A stretch of DNA of 64,000 bases, taken from NCBI GenBank assembly GCA_938011325.1, contig CALLUD010000012.1:124001-188000 (forward strand), in the 5' to 3' direction. The stretch's first letter is position 1; every line of letters starts with the position of its first letter. The translations under genes and the position numbers were made by a program. This DNA comes from an uncultured Spartobacteria bacterium. GTDB taxonomy: Bacteria > Verrucomicrobiota > Verrucomicrobiia > Chthoniobacterales > JAATET01. The notes beneath the pieces were generated by a model that worked only from the letters and a program-made list of their open reading frames with translations, made no database searches and was not told the origin of the DNA. Below, one piece after another: positions 26,970-36,793 of the stretch.

Positions 26970-28427
26970 ATGATCCCCTTGCGCCTTTTCCTCTTTTTCG
27001 CCGTCGCGGCGTCTTCGGTCCCGACGATGTTTGCGCAGCTGATCGTTACCTACACGGACGGCGAGACGAACACGAACAGCTACGAGCTCGCACACCCGCT
27101 CACTCTCATGGTTTCGGATGGTGCCGCGACTCAAAGCGGCGAGCTCTACGGGACGGGCGAACTCGTCAAGGACGGCGCCGGTCTGCTCGCACTCACCGGT
27201 GTAAATACCTACCAGGGCCCGACGACCATTTCGGCGGGGACCCTTGTCGCAGTCCCCGGGGCGCTGTCCACCGACTCGGCGGTAACCGTCAATTCCGGGG
27301 CAACGCTGCGAGTTCTGGAGGATCCGTGCGAGCCCGAATCCTATGTGGAGATCGGTTCCCTGGCCGGTGGCGGCACCGTGGAGCTCGACGATCTTGCGTT
27401 TCTGTCGGTGGGCACGGATGGCACTGATACGACGTTCTCGGGTTCCATCATCACCGTTGGCGAGCTCGGGGCTTTTGAGAAAACCGGCGGCGGAACCCTG
27501 ACGCTGACGGGAGCAAGCACGATCAGTGGCATCCTCAGCCTGTGCGGCTGCACACCCGACAATGCGCTGAAGATCGACGGCGGTTCGGTTTCGGCAACCT
27601 TCACATACTCGTCCGGGGGTGCGCTGTCCGTGACCGGGGGCGGCCAACTTGCCACGGATGCGCTCATCACCTTTGGAGCGGTGGAAATCACGGGCGCGGG
27701 CTCGAGTGCGGAAGCGGACCTTGTGATTGTTGGCGACGCATTTGTCGAAGGGGGCTCCCTCCACGTCGGGGCCGGTGCCGAGCTCAACGCAGAGGAAATC
27801 GAGGTGGCAGGCACCGGGGTTTTGAACGTGGACGGCACAATTTCATGCGACTCGTTCACGGTTGTTTCGTGGGGTGGCGAGATTTCCGGCAACGGCAGCG
27901 TAGGTGATTTGCTCATCGACGAGGGAGGGGTGATTTCTCCCGGAAATTCAACGGGCACGCTGACCGCGGAAAATGTCTGGTGGGAGAGTGGCGGCGCCTA
28001 TGTGTGGGAGATCAACGACGCCACGGGAAAAAGCGGCGGCGACGCTGGCTGGGATTGGCTGAACATCAATGGCGGACTCTCGCTCATCGGTATCGACGGG
28101 GAGTATCCGTTCCTCATCACCGTGAGGTCTCTCGACGGCGACACCGAGGGAGACGCCGCGAATTTCGATCCGTCGCAGAGTTACTCGTGGATCATCGCGA
28201 CGGCCCAATGCGGCATCATCGGATTCAGCCCGGAACGATTTGTGATCGAAGCCTCCGGATTCTCGAACGCGCCGGACTGGCGCCGTTTCTCGATCACCAG
28301 CGACGGCGCAAATCTCATCCTCAACTACTCTCCGGTGCCGGAGCCTGCGACGTGGGGCGTGATGATTGCGCTGGGCTTGCTCGGTGTCGCCGCACTGCGT
28401 CGTCGTCGTCTCGTTCGTGTGAGCTGA
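26970..28427 (+). CDS. Exported PEP-CTERM protein with autotransporter-type beta-strand repeats
   Basis: A 485-residue surface protein. The signal peptide is followed by beta-helix-type repeats: L-V-K-D-G-A-G-L-L-A-L-T-G-V-N-T-Y-Q-G-P-T-T-I is the classic autotransporter-associated repeat. The C-terminus carries a PEP-CTERM sorting signal: V-P-E-P, a hydrophobic helix, then R-R-R-R. Such signals are processed by an exosortase/archaeosortase-type enzyme; none is encoded in this window. The ATG at 26970 starts the signal peptide. It is divergent from the chitosanase cluster and lacks the A-tract leader seen in the PEP-CTERM genes at 46927-51751. Confidence 0.85.
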   Translation: MIPLRLFLFFAVAASSVPTMFAQLIVTYTDGETNTNSYELAHPLTLMVSDGAATQSGELYGTGELVKDGAGLLALTGVNTYQGPTTISAGTLVAVPGALSTDSAVTVNSGATLRVLEDPCEPESYVEIGSLAGGGTVELDDLAFLSVGTDGTDTTFSGSIITVGELGAFEKTGGGTLTLTGASTISGILSLCGCTPDNALKIDGGSVSATFTYSSGGALSVTGGGQLATDALITFGAVEITGAGSSAEADLVIVGDAFVEGGSLHVGAGAELNAEEIEVAGTGVLNVDGTISCDSFTVVSWGGEISGNGSVGDLLIDEGGVISPGNSTGTLTAENVWWESGGAYVWEINDATGKSGGDAGWDWLNINGGLSLIGIDGEYPFLITVRSLDGDTEGDAANFDPSQSYSWIIATAQCGIIGFSPERFVIEASGFSNAPDWRRFSITSDGANLILNYSPVPEPATWGVMIALGLLGVAALRRRRLVRVS

Positions 28428-28527
28428 CTTGTGCCGCGATGCGCGCGGCCAGCGCAATTCGGCTTCATTCCGCCTGCCGGCTGCCTTTGCGCTTCACCTG
28501 TGGCGCGATCGCATTAAAAGCTCCTGA

Positions 28528-30051
28528 ATGCTCACGAAGGTCTTCTCGGCGGCGTTGAGGGGAGTGGACGCGCTCGAAGTGGAGATCGAGGTCAACAGCG
28601 GCAGCGGCGAGCCGCAGATCGTTATCGTTGGTCTTCCCGATGCCTCCGTGAAGGAAAGCCGTGACCGCGTGACGACGGCGATCGCCAACAGCGGCTATCG
28701 CTGGCCGCGGCATCGCACGACGGTGAACCTCGCCCCTGCGGATTTGAAAAAGGAAGGGCCGGCTTTCGATCTGCCGATCGCCATTGGAATGATTGCCGTC
28801 GCGGAGGATGCCGATGTGCCGCGGCTCGAGCGTTGCCTCATCGCGGGCGAACTGGGATTGAACGGCGAGGTGCGGCCGATCAAGGGAGCGCTCTCCATCG
28901 CAATCGAAACCCGCCGGAGGAGGAAAAAAGCCCTCATCGTTCCGATGGCGAATGCCGCGGAGGCCGCCGCCGTCGAGGGCATCGAGGTTTACGGCGTGAG
29001 GTCCCTGCGCGAGGCCTATGAGTTTCTCACGCGCCAGCGGGAGCTCGAGCCGGTCGTCTCGCAATTTGGCAACGGGATTTCGCAGGAGCACGAACTCGAT
29101 TTTGCGGAGGTCAAGGGACAGGAGCAGGTGAAGCGCGCCATCGAAGTCGCCGTGGCGGGAAATCACGCGCTGCTCCTCATCGGCCCGCCTGGCAGCGGCA
29201 AGTCGATGCTCTCTAAACGCATCCCGACGATCATGCCGCCGCTCACGCTCGAGGAGGCGATCGAAACCACGAAGGTCCACAGCGTCGCGGGTCTGCTCGA
29301 TGGCGGGGGCTTCGTGACCGCGCGTCCGTTTCGCTCGCCGCACCACACGATCTCCGACATCGGACTCATCGGCGGCTCGGCGAATCCCGCGCCGGGGGAA
29401 GTCAGTCTTGCCCACCATGGCGTGCTGTTCCTCGACGAACTTCCGGAGTTTCGACGCTCGACGCTCGAGGTGCTTCGCCAGCCGCTCGAGGATCGCAAGG
29501 TCATCGTGAGCCGCGCGGCGGGAACGGTCGTCTTTCCCGCGAACGTGATGCTCGTCGCAGCCATGAACCCCTGCAAATGCGGGTGGTTCGGAAATCCGAA
29601 ACGCGAGTGCCGCTGCTCGCCGCGCGAGGTGGAGAATTATCGCAATCGCATTTCGGGTCCGCTGCTCGATCGCATCGACATTCACGTTGAGGCGCCGGCG
29701 GTCGAGTTTCGCGAACTTCACAGCGACGAACGCGCCGAGCCGTCGGCGGCGATTCGTGAGCGAGTCGTCGCCGCGCGGGAAACCCAGGCGGAGCGTTTCA
29801 GGAACAGCCGCATCCGCACGAACGCGGAGATGTCACACGGGCAGCTCAAGACGCATTGCCGTCTCGATGCGGAGTCCACCGAAATGCTCCGGCTTGCCAT
29901 GAGCGAACTCCAGCTCTCGGCACGCGCCTATGATCGCATTCTCAAGGTTGCGCGCACGATCGCCGACCTTGCGGAGTCCGCCGCCATCCGGTCCGAGCAC
30001 ATCGCCGAGGCGATCCAATACCGCACGCTGGATCGGAATCTTTGGCGATAA
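28528..30051 (+). CDS. comM: YifB/ComM family Mg-chelatase-like ATPase
   Basis: A 507-residue protein with an N-terminal Lon-protease-like S5 fold domain (about 1-165), an AAA+ domain with Walker A G-P-P-G-S-G-K-S (K225) and Walker [11 protein letters not shown], a zinc-like C-K-C-G-W-x10-C-x-C segment, and a C-terminal Mg-chelatase domain. ComM is a hexameric helicase that promotes branch migration during integration of DNA by natural transformation; other family members are less well studied. The length and domain order are normal. The start ATG at 28528 opens with M-L-T-K-V-F-S-A-A, the usual beginning. Confidence 0.95.
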   Translation: MLTKVFSAALRGVDALEVEIEVNSGSGEPQIVIVGLPDASVKESRDRVTTAIANSGYRWPRHRTTVNLAPADLKKEGPAFDLPIAIGMIAVAEDADVPRLERCLIAGELGLNGEVRPIKGALSIAIETRRRRKKALIVPMANAAEAAAVEGIEVYGVRSLREAYEFLTRQRELEPVVSQFGNGISQEHELDFAEVKGQEQVKRAIEVAVAGNHALLLIGPPGSGKSMLSKRIPTIMPPLTLEEAIETTKVHSVAGLLDGGGFVTARPFRSPHHTISDIGLIGGSANPAPGEVSLAHHGVLFLDELPEFRRSTLEVLRQPLEDRKVIVSRAAGTVVFPANVMLVAAMNPCKCGWFGNPKRECRCSPREVENYRNRISGPLLDRIDIHVEAPAVEFRELHSDERAEPSAAIRERVVAARETQAERFRNSRIRTNAEMSHGQLKTHCRLDAESTEMLRLAMSELQLSARAYDRILKVARTIADLAESAAIRSEHIAEAIQYRTLDRNLWR

Positions 30052-30427
30052 CCGGGCTTTGTTGAGGAGGACGCCGCCCCGATCTCTTCACCGGGCGTGG
30101 GGGGAAGACGGGTCGCGGTCTCGACATCGACGGTCGTGATCTGCGCATCGACCGTTGTGTTCTGCCTTTCGACGGTCGTAAAACGCCCGCTGGCCATCAA
30201 ACACAGGGGGATCCTTCGCTTTCGCGACGACGTGGAATGGTGAAGGGCGTGCGACGGCTCCCGCGGTGCGTCGGTGCCGCACCAGGCGTGTCGCGGTTAT
30301 TCCTCTCGGCAAGATCGTTCCGGCGGTCACCGTTGAAGGACCCGGGCGTCAACGCGCCGAAAAACGAGTGAATATCCACGCAGAACTTGAGACCTCCCTT
30401 TTCCGCGCCATAAAATGTGGCTCCCAA
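30052..30427. other. Intergenic region with a short tandem repeat
   Basis: This 376-base gap between comM and the LuxR-type gene holds three imperfect 21-base units at 30117-30179. Frames through it on either strand show no domain and use codons unlike the neighbours, so I see no gene in it. Confidence 0.55.
30117..30179. repeat. Three imperfect 21-base tandem units
   Basis: Units 30117-30137, 30138-30158 and 30159-30179 share an ending close to TCGACGGTCGT and differ elsewhere. Read on the minus strand they encode heptads beginning T-T-V, which suggests either a remnant of a coiled-coil gene or a chance coding frame. No start, ribosome site or family is visible. Confidence 0.6.
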
Positions 30428-31216
30428 ATGTTCATCGCGGACTCCGAACTCCAGTTTTGCTCCGATCTCTGGGATTCGCTTGCGGACTTTCCCGCATCGC
30501 GAGCGGACGACGCGCTCAACCACCTGATGCGAACGATCTCCGCCCGATTCCATGCCGAGGATGTGGTCTGGGTGGGTGCTGCCCGGCTGAACAACGGCGC
30601 ATCCGCCCGGCGCGACTTGTTGCGCGGATGGCGCGGTCTCGCGATTCGGCACTACAATCCGTCGGCGAGCATTCTGGAGCGCTCAAGATACGCCTCGCAG
30701 ACGCAGGAAACCGCCCCCGACCTTACCACGCGCGCTCTGGTCGCGGGTGCCGGGCGGCTCCGCGTGCATCGGTTGCACGATGGATTTGTGGACCTCGAAG
30801 CCATGAAGCGGACCGAGAGTTATCGCGTCATTTACCAGGAAGCGGGCATCAAGGACCGCATGTTCGCGGGCGTCCCGGTCAATGCCGATGCGGAGTCCTT
30901 CCTGCTGGTGGACCGGTATCGCGGAGGCTGCTTCACGGTCGCAGACTCCAAGGCGCTCGCATTTGCCATGCGGGGTTTGAGGTGGTTTCACCGTGAGCTT
31001 CTCCTCAGCAACGGCCTCCTCATGGCGCAGGAACCGCTGACTCCGACCGAGCGCCGCATTGTGCATCTGCTGCTGACCGAGCGCAGCGAACGGCAGATCG
31101 CGGAGGTGATGAGGCAATCGCCCAAGACCACTCACAAGCACGTCACGACGATTCTGCAGAAGTATGGCGTGAACAGCCGCGTGGCGCTCATGGCTCTGTG
31201 GTTGAACCGGATGTGA
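30428..31216 (+). CDS. LuxR-type helix-turn-helix transcription regulator
   Basis: A 262-residue protein from ATG 30428. A GTG at 30368 would add 20 residues but these use ATA and TGT codons that are rare here, so the shorter form is preferred. The N-terminal part (about 10-185) is a GAF-like ligand region. The last 65 residues form the LuxR DNA-binding domain: L-T-P-T-E-R-R-I-V-H-L-L-L, then I-A-E-V-M-R-Q-S-P-K-T-T-H-K-H-V-T-T-I-L-Q-K-Y-G-V-N-S-R-V-A-L, slightly divergent from the usual K-T-V-x-x-H. A perfect dyad lies 36 bases after its stop and could be a target site. Confidence 0.85.
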   Translation: MFIADSELQFCSDLWDSLADFPASRADDALNHLMRTISARFHAEDVVWVGAARLNNGASARRDLLRGWRGLAIRHYNPSASILERSRYASQTQETAPDLTTRALVAGAGRLRVHRLHDGFVDLEAMKRTESYRVIYQEAGIKDRMFAGVPVNADAESFLLVDRYRGGCFTVADSKALAFAMRGLRWFHRELLLSNGLLMAQEPLTPTERRIVHLLLTERSERQIAEVMRQSPKTTHKHVTTILQKYGVNSRVALMALWLNRM

Positions 31217-31252
31217 TTGGGCCGGCGCCGGTCATGCCATTTCTCATGTTCT

Positions 31253-31266
31253 CCTCTAAATAGAGG
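31253..31266. promoter_or_regulatory. Perfect dyad CCTCTA-AA-TAGAGG
   Basis: Six-base arms at 31253-31258 and 31261-31266 around AA. It lies between the LuxR gene and the large secreted-protein gene, 142 bases before the latter's ATG. Both arms are exact. It has the shape of an operator for a dimeric regulator, possibly the adjacent LuxR protein. There is no T run to make it a terminator. Confidence 0.4.
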
Positions 31267-31407
31267 GCGACAGCCGAGAGTCCGACGACGCACAATCAAT
31301 AGCCTGACCATGGCGAATCGGAGGAGAGCAGGCAGGCGCGGGATGCACCGGGGAGTCTCCGTTGGGATCCGACGCATCGTCAGCAGCGAAACCTACTCTT
31401 GCATGAT

Positions 31408-34400
31408 ATGAAAACGTCGATTCCGACCCGCCGCCGCCGTCCTTCCTCGTGTCCGGCATTCTGCAGATTTCCCGTCCGCTCCCTCGCGGTGCTGGCGGTG
31501 TTGGCCGTGGCCTCCACGCGCGCGGCGGATCCGACGCCCACACCCACACCCGTCCCCATGCCGACCGGCAAGGGCGGCAACACACCGGACGATGGTCACC
31601 AGCCTTTCGACCCGAACCCGAGGGATCCGCAATCTCCCACGAACAAGGTGATGGTCTATGGCATCGACCACAACGGCAACGTCGTCCCTCAAAAGACCAT
31701 CCGCATCACCAACAACACGGATCAAATCGTCTATCCCGTTCTTCGAAGCCCGAATAACGCGACGATGGCCAAGAACAATCTCAAGGGAAAGTATGACCCT
31801 TTTGATCCCCCGAATCATGAGTATCGGGGGTATGTCGGCTACAAGGGCACGGACGGGAAATATTACTTTGGGATCCGGCCCAATGAGACCGTCGTGGTGG
31901 ACATCCCGCTCGTGTATTGGAACGGGTGCCGCATCCATACGGGCACCGAGGCGGAATACATCTGGAAGATGGGAGATACCAACAACCCCTTCCATAACCG
32001 TGCCACGGCGGTCCGCTCGATCACCCTGGCCTGCCCGAAGAAGGAAGGGGATACGCACGATCCCGACGAGAACCATGTGGTGATGTGGTATCGCAACGGC
32101 TCCGCCGAGTCGCCCACCGACGACAACCACGACCAAATCTCCGAACTCACGATTCGCGACAACGCCTACATGGCGAAGATCTCGCCGGAGAGTAACAATG
32201 AGATTCCCGATACGGAGATCGTCACGTTGATCAACTATGACGTCTCCTACGTCGACAATCTCTTCCTTCCGATGTCGATGGCCGCTCTCGACTCGTGGGT
32301 CATTCCGAACGTCACCGACCCGAGCAAGGCGACGGACAAAAGCCGTCCCAACCAGACAGGAGGGTATATTCCAGGGTCGCACCCCGAGGCGATGGGCTGG
32401 ATCGGAGCGGTGGGATCGGTCTCGGATCTTCAGGAGCAGTTCAGGAAGTTCACCGCTGAGCCCAACACGCTGCTGGGAAACTATTTCGAGGGAGGAAAAG
32501 GGTGGCCCTTTTATAATTACCCCGGCTTGACCGAGGGAGGGGACTCGACGGTGCCTCTGAAGATCCCTTCCGGGGCAAATATTTTCGCCAACAGTCCGGC
32601 AAAAGGCGATGGCGACAAATCGAGCTACAACAACCTCATCTACATGCTGTCGAGCGGGGGGACGGGGGTGATCCAGGTCAGCGTCGGTGTCTCGGGAGAT
32701 CAGTCCAATTTGCAGGAGAAGCAGATCCGCCTCAGCCCGAACGAGTCGAAATCCGCCATCGATTTCATCGAGGTGGGCCAGATCGTGTCCGGAAACCCCA
32801 TCCCGAACGGCACCAAGGTCGTCGACGTTGATCACGCGAACCGGGTGGTGACGGTAAGCAACACGTGGCCCGGGAGCCTCGGCTCGGCGGTCCTGACATT
32901 TTCCCGGCCTCAACGCGATTACGTGTCAGAGGCCGCGATCCGGCTCTGGTTTTCCTGGGTGAAATACTACCTCTCGCAGTGGGCCGTGAAGCACCCGGAC
33001 GCGCCCACGGCGCCGAAGGATATCGTCATCGACCACATCGGCGCCCACCAGGGGACCATGCATTTCAAGGAACCGCATCCGGAAATCGTTCCCGGCATGT
33101 CCGTGGAAGGTCCCGGCTTGAATCTCGAGGAGACCCTCACCGAGACGGATGCAAAAGCCCAGGGACTGCCCGTGATCCTGGAGGTCGCGCAAGATCACAA
33201 GTCGGTCATCATCAGTCAGGTGCCTGCCACCGCGCACTCGGACGTCTCGTATCGATTCTATCCGCCGATGCATGAGAAGGCGAAACTGCGCTTCACGCCC
33301 GAGTCCGAGGACGTGATTGGTTATCCGCTGTTCGGAGAGGGCGGCAAACCGGCATTCGATTTCTCGAAGGTCGATCAATCCGCGGAGGGCCGGGACCCGT
33401 TCAAATTCGCGGAGTCCATCTATCTGGTGATGGCTTCTCTCAATCAGGTGGGCCACCCCAACAGCGACACCGTTTTCAAGGCCATGCAGAACATTGTCGG
33501 CGGGAACATGGGCTACATCTTCACCCAGGCCGCCAAGGATGCGCCCGATGGCCAGATGCTCATCGCCAAGATCCGCGACCGCATCAAATCCATCCTGCGC
33601 GGCGTGAGCGACTTCACCGTTTACGGCGAGCAATACTGGCATCCCGATCCGAAGGACGACCATTGGGGCACCGGCTTCAATGTCTTCAACCTCAATCCCT
33701 ACGTCTGGTTCGTGCACAAGGTGCTCGGCTTCACCGGCTATGGATTTTCCCTGGATGACGACAAATCGCAGGTCGGTGCGGGAGGAGCAAACAGCATCCA
33801 GCTGTCCGTCACTGGCGAGGGCGGCCTGCCGAAGGATATCCCGTGGGAGATCCAGACGCCATGGGGTCCCGTGCTCAACGTGAAGGTGCCCTACTCAGGC
33901 CCTGCGGATGATGATCACGGGACGCACGTCCAATGGAACAACACGAGCATCAGCGTCAGCGCTCAGGGTCCCGTCACGGTGACCACCATTGATCACAAGC
34001 TGGCCGACGGCGCCCGCATTTTCCTCGGCGGCCTCCTCCCGGTGGACCATCCCCTCAATCAGAAGAAATTCCGTGTGGGGAATGTCACGAAGCTCACATT
34101 CGATCTGTTCGATGACGCCTCCGGGGCGCCCGTTGCGTCCACGATTCCGGTGACCAACCCCGGGTTCTGGTATGCGCTGCCTCAGTTTCCTTATGTGGAC
34201 ACCACCCAGCCCGACAGTGATCCAGCGCGTCACGCCGAAGACCTTGCGAAGGTGTTTTACCGGGTATTTGGCGACGACTCGCTTGGAACCTTCCTCGGGG
34301 CGCCGGTGACCGTCGCCGATTTGTCGGGGAATCCCATTCCTCAAAACGAGGCGATCCGCGTGGTGGATCGCAGGGAGTTCGATACGGGCCGGCTCATGCT

Positions 34401-34899
34401 GAACGCAAACCTCGTCGGCGCGGATAAAAAGCCGCTGCCCGCTGGCGAATACCTGTTCTCTTTCGGCGTGTCTTCGGAACCCGGCCCGACCCCGACCCCG
34501 ACGCCAAGTCCAACGCCCACCCCGACTCCGACCCCCACTCCCACGCCCACCCCTACACCGACACCCACTCCGACTCCGAGTCCGACGCCCAAGCCGACCG
34601 CGACCCCGGCGCCAACGCCGAACTACCAGCCGGTCATCAACAAGGCGCGGCGGTATCTGGAGAAGTTCCGCAATGGGATCAAGAAGGCGCGGAAACAGCT
34701 CTCCGGCAAGGAGCGCACGCAGACGGTTGCAGAGCTGCAATTCTGCATAAAGGTTGCCCGCGCGGTCATCGCCGATCCCTCCAACAACGCGCTGGTGAAG
34801 CTGCTCGACGACGCGCTCGAGGCCACAAAGATCAAGGACCTCAAGCAGCGGGCGAGGACCTTCGCGAGACTCGAAGCGCGCTTCAATAGAATCCGCTGA
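31408..34899 (+). CDS. Large secreted protein of unknown function with Thr-Pro linkers
   Basis: A 1163-residue exported protein. A signal peptide rich in Arg then Leu/Ala-Val (ending near T-R-A-A) precedes a short T-P-T-P-T-P-V-P spacer. Residues about 60-250 contain [17 protein letters not shown] and a [21 protein letters not shown] segment that recalls thaumatin/GH64-like beta folds, but I cannot assign it. The middle has [16 protein letters not shown], an [10 protein letters not shown] segment and [14 protein letters not shown] long T-P linker (about 1025-1071) leads to a basic helical tail of about 90 residues. The ATG at 31408 is preferred over a TTG three codons upstream. Confidence 0.8.
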   Translation: MKTSIPTRRRRPSSCPAFCRFPVRSLAVLAVLAVASTRAADPTPTPTPVPMPTGKGGNTPDDGHQPFDPNPRDPQSPTNKVMVYGIDHNGNVVPQKTIRITNNTDQIVYPVLRSPNNATMAKNNLKGKYDPFDPPNHEYRGYVGYKGTDGKYYFGIRPNETVVVDIPLVYWNGCRIHTGTEAEYIWKMGDTNNPFHNRATAVRSITLACPKKEGDTHDPDENHVVMWYRNGSAESPTDDNHDQISELTIRDNAYMAKISPESNNEIPDTEIVTLINYDVSYVDNLFLPMSMAALDSWVIPNVTDPSKATDKSRPNQTGGYIPGSHPEAMGWIGAVGSVSDLQEQFRKFTAEPNTLLGNYFEGGKGWPFYNYPGLTEGGDSTVPLKIPSGANIFANSPAKGDGDKSSYNNLIYMLSSGGTGVIQVSVGVSGDQSNLQEKQIRLSPNESKSAIDFIEVGQIVSGNPIPNGTKVVDVDHANRVVTVSNTWPGSLGSAVLTFSRPQRDYVSEAAIRLWFSWVKYYLSQWAVKHPDAPTAPKDIVIDHIGAHQGTMHFKEPHPEIVPGMSVEGPGLNLEETLTETDAKAQGLPVILEVAQDHKSVIISQVPATAHSDVSYRFYPPMHEKAKLRFTPESEDVIGYPLFGEGGKPAFDFSKVDQSAEGRDPFKFAESIYLVMASLNQVGHPNSDTVFKAMQNIVGGNMGYIFTQAAKDAPDGQMLIAKIRDRIKSILRGVSDFTVYGEQYWHPDPKDDHWGTGFNVFNLNPYVWFVHKVLGFTGYGFSLDDDKSQVGAGGANSIQLSVTGEGGLPKDIPWEIQTPWGPVLNVKVPYSGPADDDHGTHVQWNNTSISVSAQGPVTVTTIDHKLADGARIFLGGLLPVDHPLNQKKFRVGNVTKLTFDLFDDASGAPVASTIPVTNPGFWYALPQFPYVDTTQPDSDPARHAEDLAKVFYRVFGDDSLGTFLGAPVTVADLSGNPIPQNEAIRVVDRREFDTGRLMLNANLVGADKKPLPAGEYLFSFGVSSEPGPTPTPTPSPTPTPTPTPTPTPTPTPTPTPTPSPTPKPTATPAPTPNYQPVINKARRYLEKFRNGIKKARKQLSGKERTQTVAELQFCIKVARAVIADPSNNALVKLLDDALEATKIKDLKQRARTFARLEARFNRIR
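34480..34620 (+). repeat. Low-complexity tract encoding a Thr-Pro linker
   Basis: About 140 bases of degenerate hexamers (ACNCCN type) encode some twenty T-P pairs with a few S-P and K-P. It joins the main body of the secreted protein to a basic C-terminal helical domain and resembles the linkers at 13190-13467 and 62340-62411. Confidence 0.85.
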
Positions 34900-34928
34900 A
34901 GCGATCCCCTCGTCGGTTCAGGCGTCCA

Positions 34929-34962
34929 CCCTGTGAGAGCCTTCCCGGAGGTTCTCACAGGG
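34929..34962 (+). terminator. Strong hairpin after the large secreted-protein gene
   Basis: CCCTGTGAGA (34929-34938) pairs exactly with TCTCACAGGG (34953-34962). The stem continues through a G-T wobble and two GC pairs to an eight-base loop. It starts 30 bases after the stop codon, between convergent genes. The T run is missing, so it may act as a terminator with Rho or as a bidirectional structure. Confidence 0.5.
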
Positions 34963-35039
34963 CACTTGCCAAATAAGAGAAGGAGAATTGGCGGCGGAAG
35001 CATCGAACGGACCGGAAGCGTGGCTCCTTGGGCCTCGGC

Positions 35040-35981
35040 TCAGGACCGCGATTTGCCGCGGGTTTTCCCGGAATCGGTGGAGGCAAAAAGCCGTGTGTAG
35101 GCGTGTTCCGTGATGGCTGCGGCCACCGGATTCTTAACGAGACGCTCCGCGGTGATCGCGTAAAAGACACTTCCGCACTCCGGCACGGTTGCGATGGCCT
35201 TCAGGCCGTAATGTTTCATCGCAGCGCGACTCACGGCGGTCGGCACCGCCGTGAAGCCCAGCCCGCCCATTGCCGCGGCCACGGTCATCAAGGTCGCGTC
35301 CTCGAATTCCCCGACGATCCGCGGCCGGATTTCCTGTTCGTCGAACCACGATTCGAGGGCGACCCGCGCTCCCATATTCTCGGTCGGAAGCACCGCCGGC
35401 GCTCCATTCAATGAACCGGGAAACCCGCGCCGCAGCTTCTCGGCAAGCTCGGGCGGGGCGCAAAAGGTCATGCTGGACCGCCCCAGGCGGTGGTTGAAAA
35501 CCTTCGCCTTGAGGGCGGTCGAAGCCGGTTCGTCGGAGAGCACCAGATCCAGCCGATGTGTCTGGAGAAGCCGCACGAGTGGTCCGATTTCCGCCTGCCG
35601 GCAGATGACATGCGTCGGGTGTGAATACCGAAACGCAGGCTTGAGAATCTCGAAAGCGAGGAGCTTCGACAGGGAATCCGTCATTCCGACATTGAACCGC
35701 AGCGGACGATCGCCGGGCCGCTGCTTCACCGCATTCATCAGTTCCCGCCCCGCCGAGAAAATCTCGTCGGCGTAACTGAGCACGGTTTGCCCGACTTCAG
35801 TCAGCACGAGATGCCGACCGCTCCGCTGGAACAGCTTTTCCCCCAACGACTCCTCGAGGAGTTTGAGTTGCGCGCTGATCGATGGCTGGGACACACCGAG
35901 TTCGCTGGCCGCGCGGCGCACCCCGCCTTTCCTCGCCACCGTCCAGAAGTAACGGAGATGGTGGTAGTTCAAAAACTCCAT
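35040..35981 (-). CDS. NhaR-like LysR family regulator
   Basis: A 313-residue LysR-type regulator. The N-terminal helix-turn-helix reads L-N-Y-H-H-L-R-Y-F-W-T-V-A-R-K-G-G-V-R-R-A-A-S-E-L-G-V-S-Q-P-S-I-S with A-Q-L-K-L-L-E following; the Y-F-W-T-V-A signature is that of NhaR. The ligand-binding domain covers about 90-290. NhaR responds to sodium and controls a Na/H antiporter in enterobacteria, but no antiporter gene is in this window, so the targets are unknown. The ATG at 35981 opens with the family-typical M-x-x-L-N-Y. A hairpin at 34929-34962 lies beyond its 3' end. Confidence 0.88.
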   Translation of the reverse strand: MEFLNYHHLRYFWTVARKGGVRRAASELGVSQPSISAQLKLLEESLGEKLFQRSGRHLVLTEVGQTVLSYADEIFSAGRELMNAVKQRPGDRPLRFNVGMTDSLSKLLAFEILKPAFRYSHPTHVICRQAEIGPLVRLLQTHRLDLVLSDEPASTALKAKVFNHRLGRSSMTFCAPPELAEKLRRGFPGSLNGAPAVLPTENMGARVALESWFDEQEIRPRIVGEFEDATLMTVAAAMGGLGFTAVPTAVSRAAMKHYGLKAIATVPECGSVFYAITAERLVKNPVAAAITEHAYTRLFASTDSGKTRGKSRS

Positions 35982-36281
35982 TTCCGGGACTCTTAGTTAG
36001 GAATCTCTTATCTGTCCAATCTCTCCATAGCTTTTCATGACCGGTTTCGGGCCACGACGGAGGCTTGAAGAGTGAACATTTGCGGTATTCCAGCACCGCC
36101 CGGGAGCCCCTGGAAAACCGGCTTCCCGTCAGGCTTTCGACACGAGCGGCCGGCGACGTCGTCACGGAAATCGAAGGACATCCCAGCGATAAGGAAAAGC
36201 GATCGGATCGATAAAAACACAGTATGAAGCAATATGTTAAAGCCGCGTTATCTTGGATGCATCAACCCAGTCATCACCGCC
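35982..36281. other. Intergenic region upstream of the LysR gene
   Basis: Three hundred bases with no convincing gene. The first part is A/T-richer than its surroundings (CTCTTA occurs twice within 20 bases at about 35992-36011) and probably holds the promoter and operator of the LysR gene. Short frames have no recognisable content. Confidence 0.5.
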
Positions 36282-36563
36282 ATGCCAACCGTTTTTCCGA
36301 ATCTCCACCGCAATGCACGCCCCCCGAATCTTCACGGGGCTTCTCCGTTCGCGAATCCCGCGGATGCGCTCTGGCATTTGCACTCCACGTTGGTGAATCC
36401 CGCATCGCCTCCGGATGAAGCCTGGGCCGCCGGACGGGAGATGGTGCGCATCCTGGCGAGGGAAGCCCCGCCGGTCACCAGGCTCAAAATTCCCGCGAAG
36501 CGCCGACAGGCACCCTTCGATGTCCATGAGCGGAACTGCCGCGAACCGGCCGGACTGGTGTGA
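36282..36563 (+). CDS. Possible small protein, unknown
   Basis: A 93-residue frame from ATG 36282. The central segment D-A-L-W-H-L-H-S-T-L-V-N-P, then P-P-D-E-A-W-A-A-G-R-E-M-V-R-I-L-A-R-E-A, looks like a real helical protein, whereas both ends are basic and low in order. No family is recognised and no strong ribosome site is seen. It may form a small operon with the next small gene and the HPF-like gene. Confidence 0.4.
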   Translation: MPTVFPNLHRNARPPNLHGASPFANPADALWHLHSTLVNPASPPDEAWAAGREMVRILAREAPPVTRLKIPAKRRQAPFDVHERNCREPAGLV

Positions 36564-36601
36564 CTGCGGCCAGCCAGATCAGACAACGCAATCGTTCAGC
36601 C

Positions 36602-36793
36602 ATGATTTCCCTCTCTCCACCTCGATCCAGGCGTTTCCAGAACTCTCGATCCTCCAAACGCGATACCGAGATTCCACGCAGACCTTCGTGGGAGTCGGAC
36701 CCCGCGTTGTTGCGTTGGATCGACCGTTGGGAAAACGAGGGCGGCAACTGGCTCGGATTTCATCCGGCGGAATCCCAATCCACTTATGAATGA
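36602..36793 (+). CDS. Possible small basic protein, overlapping start of HPF-like gene
   Basis: A 63-residue frame: a basic Ser/Arg-rich N-terminus, then A-L-L-R-W-I-D-R-W-E-N-E-G-G-N-W-L-G-F-H-P, which looks genuinely coding. Its stop overlaps the next ATG by eight bases, an arrangement that suggests translational coupling. A GTG at 36560 could extend it by 14 residues. Unknown family. Confidence 0.4.
   Translation: MISLSPPRSRRFQNSRSSKRDTEIPRRPSWESDPALLRWIDRWENEGGNWLGFHPAESQSTYE

Noticed and set aside
29928..30200. 90-codon minus-strand frame containing T-T-V heptads
   Set aside because: It overlaps the end of comM, has no ribosome site, and the repeated part covers only three heptads. 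Kept as a repeat, not as a gene.
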